Positions 60,408-64,000 of a stretch of DNA of 64,000 bases are shown here, piece after piece. This DNA is from Georgenia_A wangjunii (GTDB lineage Bacteria > Actinomycetota > Actinomycetes > Actinomycetales > Actinomycetaceae), in assembly GCF_036421915.1 (NCBI RefSeq), contig NZ_JAZGOM010000004.1. One strand, 5' to 3'. The position numbers and the translations under genes are program-made. Numbering within the stretch: the first letter of the stretch is position 1; each line of letters opens with the position of its first letter. Under the pieces are notes generated by a model. It did not search any database and had not been told where the DNA came from. It saw only the letters and a program-made list of their open reading frames with translations.

Positions 60408-61193
60408 CTAGATGGACTGCCACTCCGGCTTGGTGGCGTACGTCTCGCGGTAGTAGCTCGCGCGCTCGAGCCGGGAGGCGGACGCGTCGTCGAGGAGGAC
60501 CGTCGCGTGCCGGTGGTGCTGCATGATCGTCGCGGGCCACATGGCGCTGACGGGCCCCTCGGCGAGCTGGCGGACCGCCTCGGCCTTGCCCTCGCCCGTC
60601 GCGACGAGGACGAGGTGGCGCGCCTCCATGATCGTGCCGAGGCCCTGCGTGAGGCAGTGCTGCGGGACGGCGTCGACGTCGTCGTCGAAGAAGCGGGCGT
60701 TGTCCTTGCGGGTCTGCGTCGTCAGCGTCTTGATCCGCGTGCGCGAGGCGAGCGAGGAGCCCGGCTCGTTGAAGGCGATGTGCCCGTCGGTGCCGATGCC
60801 GAGGATCTGCAGGTCGATGCCGCCGGCGTCGACGATGGCCTGCTCGTACGCCGCGCACGCCCCGGGGAGGTCCGCGGCGAGGCCGTCCGGGCCCTGGACC
60901 GCGCCGGGTGCGAAGTCGACGCGGCCGGCGATCTCGCGCTCGATGACGTTGCGGTACAGCTCCGGGTGCTCGGCACCGAGGCCCACGTACTCGTCGAGCA
61001 TGAAGGCGCGCGCACGGGCGAAGGAGATGCGGCCCGCCTCGTGGCGCCGCACCAGCTCGTCGTAGACGGCGAGCGGGCTGGACCCGGTCGCCAGGCCGAG
61101 GACGGCGTCGGGCTTCTCGGCGAGCAGCCGCTCGATGGCGTCAGCGACCAGGACGGCGATCTGCTCCGCCCCGGGCTGGATCACGACCTCCAC
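60408..61193 (-). CDS. nagB: Glucosamine-6-phosphate deaminase
   Basis: A 261-residue NagB that converts glucosamine 6-phosphate to fructose 6-phosphate and ammonia, the last step of amino-sugar use. Conserved segments: GLATGSSPLAVYDELV (phosphate loop), FMLDEYVGL (catalytic Asp), LGIGTDGHIAFNEPGSS (His/Glu relay), RIKTLTTQTRKDNARFF and LVATGEGKAEAV. GTG 61193 has GAGGTG 8 nt upstream. It lies 50 kb from the GlcNAc-type PTS genes and has no dre-like site in its upstream region, so it may be controlled apart from them. Confidence 0.96.
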   Translation of the reverse strand: MEVVIQPGAEQIAVLVADAIERLLAEKPDAVLGLATGSSPLAVYDELVRRHEAGRISFARARAFMLDEYVGLGAEHPELYRNVIEREIAGRVDFAPGAVQGPDGLAADLPGACAAYEQAIVDAGGIDLQILGIGTDGHIAFNEPGSSLASRTRIKTLTTQTRKDNARFFDDDVDAVPQHCLTQGLGTIMEARHLVLVATGEGKAEAVRQLAEGPVSAMWPATIMQHHRHATVLLDDASASRLERASYYRETYATKPEWQSI

Positions 61194-61296
61194 GTGGGTT
61201 GCACCTCATTCTTCGTCGGGCGGCACGAGCGTGTGCCTGCCCCAACCCTAGTGACGAACGCGCGGGGGCGCCCCGGCCGTCCGGACCGCCGGGCCG

Positions 61297-62916
61297 TCAG
61301 TGCTTGGGCCAGCCCCGCATCGTCGTCAGCAGCCGGTCCGCCCGCGCGTCGAGCGCGCGCCCGCCGACGACGACGCCGGCCGCCACGAGGCCCGCTCCCC
61401 CGACGAGCCCGACCGCCAGGCTCGCCCACCCCCACGCGGGCGCCACGGCGACGGCGAGCACGGCGGTGACGAGCGCCGGGAGCGAGAGGAGGAACGCTGC
61501 CCCGGAGGTGACCGCCTGCGCGACGAGCGTGATGCCGACGTTGCCGGTCGACGTCGTCGAGAAGGGGCTCGCCCCCGGGGGCGGCGCGGGGTAGACGAGC
61601 ACGCCCGAGGCGACGGCGGAGACGGCGAGGCCGGCACCGAGGAGGCCGAGAGAGGCACCGAGCGCGGCCGGCACGACGTCCCAGCGCCCGCTCCACCCCG
61701 CGAGAACGAGCGTGAGGACGGCGGTGGCGGGCACCATCCACGCCGCCGCGCCGACCACCCGGCCGAGCCGGTCGTGCCACCCCCGCACCCCGGCGCTCAC
61801 GTGCATCCAGAAGGCGGTCGAGTCGTACGCGGTGTCGTTGTGCGCCGTCCACCCCGCGAAGCCGGCGAAGACCGGGACCGCGGCGAGCGGCGCCCACGAG
61901 AGGTTCCCGGCACCGAAGAGGTCCGTGGAGAACCAGACGACGGCGAGGATCGGCAGGATCGCCATGCCACCGATGTTGCCGAGGTAGCGCGGGTCCGCGC
62001 GCCAGTACCGCAGCGAACGGGCGGCGACGGCGGCCGCCGGCAGCGGCAGGCGGAGCACCCGCGCGAGGACGGGGGCTAGGTCTCGCCCGCGCCCCCGGCC
62101 CGCACGGGCGGGCGGGCGGCCCGTCCCCACGGAGACCATGGAGGCGGCGAGCAGCCGCGTCCACGCCCACGCGAGCAGGCCCACCCCGCCGGCGCTGACG
62201 GCGAGGCGGGCGAGGGCGAGCAGCGGTGCGCCGTCGGCGACGTCCCCGGGCGCCGCCCACGGGGCCCCGAGCGGCGTCCAGGCGAGGACCGCGACGGCAC
62301 CCGGCAGCCAGCGCCCGATCGCCGCGACGTCGAGCGTGCCGCCGACGGCGGGCAGGACGGAGACCGCGAGCAGCGCGGCGAGCCCGACGAGCCCGGCGGC
62401 GTCGCGCCCGCGCCGCGAGCGCAGGCCGCTCGAGGCAGCCGTCGTCGTCACCCGGGCCACGAGCAGGCACGTGAGCGCGCCGAGTACCCCGCCGAGGACC
62501 GCCGGGGCACCGGCCGACGCGGACCCGGGCGCCCACAGGAGCACCGGCAGCTGCGCGGCGAGGAGGGTGAGGACGCCGGGGATCCCGATGGCACCCGCGA
62601 CGACGAGCGCGACGGCGAGCCGGCGGGAGGGCACGGCGAAGAGCGCGAACCGCTGCGGGTCGAGGGTGTCGTCCACCCCGAAGGCGACGAGCGGGACGAG
62701 GGCCCAGCCGAGGACGAGGAGCGAGCCCGCGCCGACGGCGACGAGCTGGCGGGTGGCCACCGCGCCGTCGGCGAGCGCCAGCGCACCGGCGACGAGGACG
62801 GCGAGCACCGCCACGCCGTAGAGGCCGCCGAGGACGAGGACGACGACGCGCCACACCTCGCGGCGGAAGGAGTTGAGGAGCAGCCTCAGCTTCAGCCGGA
62901 CGAGGGTCGCAACCAC
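61297..62916 (-). CDS. ABC transporter permease, large multi-span
   Basis: A 539-residue membrane protein with about twelve hydrophobic helices and no soluble domain. The N-terminus LVRLKLRLLLNSFRREVWRVV is typical of ABC exporter permeases that open with a cytosolic helix. It includes MAARSLRYW-like AARSLRYWRADPRYLGN and the C-terminal RADRLLTTMRGW seen in actinobacterial ABC-2-type permeases. GTG start 62916 lies 25 bp inside the ATPase gene, with GGAG 6 nt upstream, so the two are coupled. Substrate unknown. Confidence 0.85.
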   Translation of the reverse strand: MVATLVRLKLRLLLNSFRREVWRVVVLVLGGLYGVAVLAVLVAGALALADGAVATRQLVAVGAGSLLVLGWALVPLVAFGVDDTLDPQRFALFAVPSRRLAVALVVAGAIGIPGVLTLLAAQLPVLLWAPGSASAGAPAVLGGVLGALTCLLVARVTTTAASSGLRSRRGRDAAGLVGLAALLAVSVLPAVGGTLDVAAIGRWLPGAVAVLAWTPLGAPWAAPGDVADGAPLLALARLAVSAGGVGLLAWAWTRLLAASMVSVGTGRPPARAGRGRGRDLAPVLARVLRLPLPAAAVAARSLRYWRADPRYLGNIGGMAILPILAVVWFSTDLFGAGNLSWAPLAAVPVFAGFAGWTAHNDTAYDSTAFWMHVSAGVRGWHDRLGRVVGAAAWMVPATAVLTLVLAGWSGRWDVVPAALGASLGLLGAGLAVSAVASGVLVYPAPPPGASPFSTTSTGNVGITLVAQAVTSGAAFLLSLPALVTAVLAVAVAPAWGWASLAVGLVGGAGLVAAGVVVGGRALDARADRLLTTMRGWPKH

Positions 62917-63659
62917 GACAGCTCCACCTGGTTGGGCTCGGCGCCGACGAGCTGGGCGAACCGTGTCTCGAGGTCCTCCCCCGCGCTCACGTCCGCGATC
63001 GTCCCGGCCGCGACGACCTGCCCCTGGGCGAGCACCGCGACGTGGGTGCACAGGCGCTGGACGAGGTCCATGACGTGGCTCGAGAGCACGACCGTCCCGC
63101 CCCGGGCGACGAAGTCCTCGAGTATGGCGCGGATCCCGGCGGCCGAGACGGGGTCGACGGACTCGAAGGGCTCGTCGAGAACGAGGACACGCGGGGCGTG
63201 GACGAGCGCGCACGCGAGCGCCGCCTTCTTCGTCATCCCGGCCGAGTAGTCGGCCACGAGGGTGGCGCCGGCCTCGCGCAGGTCGAGGACGTCGACGAGC
63301 TGCTCGGCGTGGGCCCGGGCCCGCTCCGCCGGCATGCCCCGCAGGAGCCCCGCGTACGTGACGAGCTCGAGGCCCGTGAGGCGGTCGAAGAGCCGCACGC
63401 CGTCGGGCAGGACGCCGAGGTCGGGCTTGGCGAGGGCGGGCTCGGCCCAGATGTCGACGCCGTGGACGTAGGCGGTCCCGGCGTCGGGGCGCAACAGACC
63501 GGTGGCCATGTTGAGGGACGTCGTCTTGCCCGCCCCGTTGGGGCCGACGATGCCGAAGAACGATCCGGCGGGGATGGCCAGGCTCAGCTGGGCGACCGCG
63601 ACCTTGGGGCCGAACCTCTTGTGGAGGCCCCAGAGGTGGAGGGCGGGGATCTCACTCAT
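62892..63659 (-). CDS. ABC transporter ATP-binding protein
   Basis: A 255-residue ABC ATPase. Walker A is VGPNGAGKTTSL, Walker B VLVLDEPFESVDP, the H-loop His is in VVLSSHVMDLVQ. The signature reads YSAGMTKKAALACAL in place of LSGGQ, as in some exporter-type ATPases. The 30-residue tail follows the last strand. Together with the permease it should form a homodimeric exporter of unknown substrate. ATG 63659; a strong hairpin separates it from the HU gene. Confidence 0.92.
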   Translation of the reverse strand: MSEIPALHLWGLHKRFGPKVAVAQLSLAIPAGSFFGIVGPNGAGKTTSLNMATGLLRPDAGTAYVHGVDIWAEPALAKPDLGVLPDGVRLFDRLTGLELVTYAGLLRGMPAERARAHAEQLVDVLDLREAGATLVADYSAGMTKKAALACALVHAPRVLVLDEPFESVDPVSAAGIRAILEDFVARGGTVVLSSHVMDLVQRLCTHVAVLAQGQVVAAGTIADVSAGEDLETRFAQLVGAEPNQVELSWLRPSSG

Positions 63660-63701
63660 CGCTGCCCGAGCGTAGCCGAGCCGCGGCGGCAGAACCGCCG
63701 C

Positions 63702-63740
63702 GCGGGGCGGGCAGGACGTCTGGCGTCGTGCCCGCCCCGC
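63702..63740 (-). terminator. Terminator after HU gene
   Basis: Perfect 12-bp stem GCGGGGCGGGCA (63702-63713) with TGCCCGCCCCGC (63729-63740), just downstream of the HU stop. A second hairpin, CGCGGCGG/CCGCCGCG, follows at about 63682-63702. Confidence 0.75.
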
Positions 63741-63754
63741 GTGCGCGGGTGTGC

Positions 63755-64000
63755 TTACTTGTTGGAGACGGCCTTCTTGAGGGCGCTGCCGGCGGAGATC
63801 TTGACGCCGAAGCCGGCGGGGATCTGGATCTCCTCGCCGGTGCGGGGGTTGCGGCCGGTGCGCGCGGCGCGCTCGACACGCTCGACGGCGAGCAGACCGG
63901 TGACCTTGACGGTCTCACCCTTGCTGAGCGAGTCGACCAGGACGTCCTGCAGGGCCGACAGAGCGGCGTCGGCCTGGGACTTGGTGAGCGAGGAGCGCTC
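63755..64000 (-). CDS. hup: HU-family DNA-binding protein (5' end outside window)
   Basis: 81 C-terminal residues of a histone-like HU protein; the stop TAA is at 63755-63757 and the frame is open to the window edge. The beta-arm signature TGRNPRTGEEIQIPAG is present, before it VDSLSKGETVKVTGLLAVERVERAAR, and the end is SAGSALKKAVSNK. About ten N-terminal residues are missing. This short form lacks the Lys/Ala tail of mycobacterial HupB. HU bends and compacts DNA. Codon choice (TAA stop) differs from neighbours, as often seen in highly expressed genes. Confidence 0.93.
   Translation of the reverse strand, partial: ERSSLTKSQADAALSALQDVLVDSLSKGETVKVTGLLAVERVERAARTGRNPRTGEEIQIPAGFGVKISAGSALKKAVSNK

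Noticed and set aside
60510..60535. TGCTGCATGATCGTCG resembling the REP-like palindrome
   Set aside because: It lies inside nagB and encodes conserved residues (IMQHH); the similarity is partial and by chance.

Overview
The window is very GC-rich and densely coded, with many GTG starts and start/stop overlaps of the GTGA/ATGA kind. Marker families (DUF3039, DUF2017, DUF4916, DUF3054, a mycothiol-dependent nitroreductase homologue, paired dynamin-like GTPases, EttA, a DasR/NagR-type GntR regulator) point to an actinobacterium of the Micrococcales, most like the Cellulomonadaceae/Bogoriellaceae/Promicromonosporaceae group. This is a chromosomal stretch: four tRNA genes, core metabolism, no phage, insertion sequence, CRISPR array or replication origin. 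Two single-N scaffold joins (14697 and 42115) carry assembly artefacts: a 94-base poly-G run at the first and an exact 162-bp duplicated overlap at the second.

Layout. 1-7.7 kb: end of an Eis-type acetyltransferase, rpiB, an M13 peptidase, a DUF6636 protein, a DsbA-like nitroreductase and pepN. 7.8-12.2 kb: a GlcNAc-type PTS locus (HAD phosphatase, EIIA, two EIIBs, GntR regulator, divergent EIIC) with two promoters of the same architecture, each overlapped by a DasR-like operator. 12.2-18 kb: malQ, then ptsI-globin-tesB as one coupled operon. 18-31 kb: an accessory-looking block with an SDR, a glycoside hydrolase/glycosyltransferase fusion, a small CxxC protein, two LPXTG surface enzymes (alpha/beta hydrolase and GH20 hexosaminidase) sharing a duplicated C-terminal cassette, a methyltransferase and its decayed copy, a DUF2231 protein and a type IB topoisomerase.

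31.6-38 kb: thioesterase, ettA, ssb and two GTPases, all on the minus strand. 38-46 kb: tRNA-Arg, two transporters, orn, tRNA-His, a TusA/YeeE sulfur pair, a ChbG-like deacetylase, an ATP-grasp protein, tRNA-Lys. 46-56 kb: bcp, tRNA-Leu, DUF4916/DUF3054, then the conserved actinobacterial order pncB/clpS-DUF2017-murI-MBL-(ppc)-rph-rdgB. 56-64 kb: a small membrane protein, PadR/HAAS pair, DEAD-type helicase with DUF3039 partner, nagB, a two-gene ABC exporter, and the 5'-truncated end of an HU gene at the window edge.

How the genes fit together. The surface GH20 enzyme, PTS EIIA/EIIB/EIIC plus Enzyme I, nagB and the ChbG-like deacetylase form a scattered amino-sugar route: release of GlcNAc at the wall, uptake with phosphorylation, and entry into glycolysis. 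HPr and NagA are not in the window. Ten genes have a TANNNT -10 element exactly 6-8 nt before their start codon, which suggests widespread leaderless transcription. The most unusual items are the in-frame GH1-GT fusion with a perfect internal ribosome binding site, the segmental duplication that left a methyltransferase pseudogene, and the twin DasR-like promoters.
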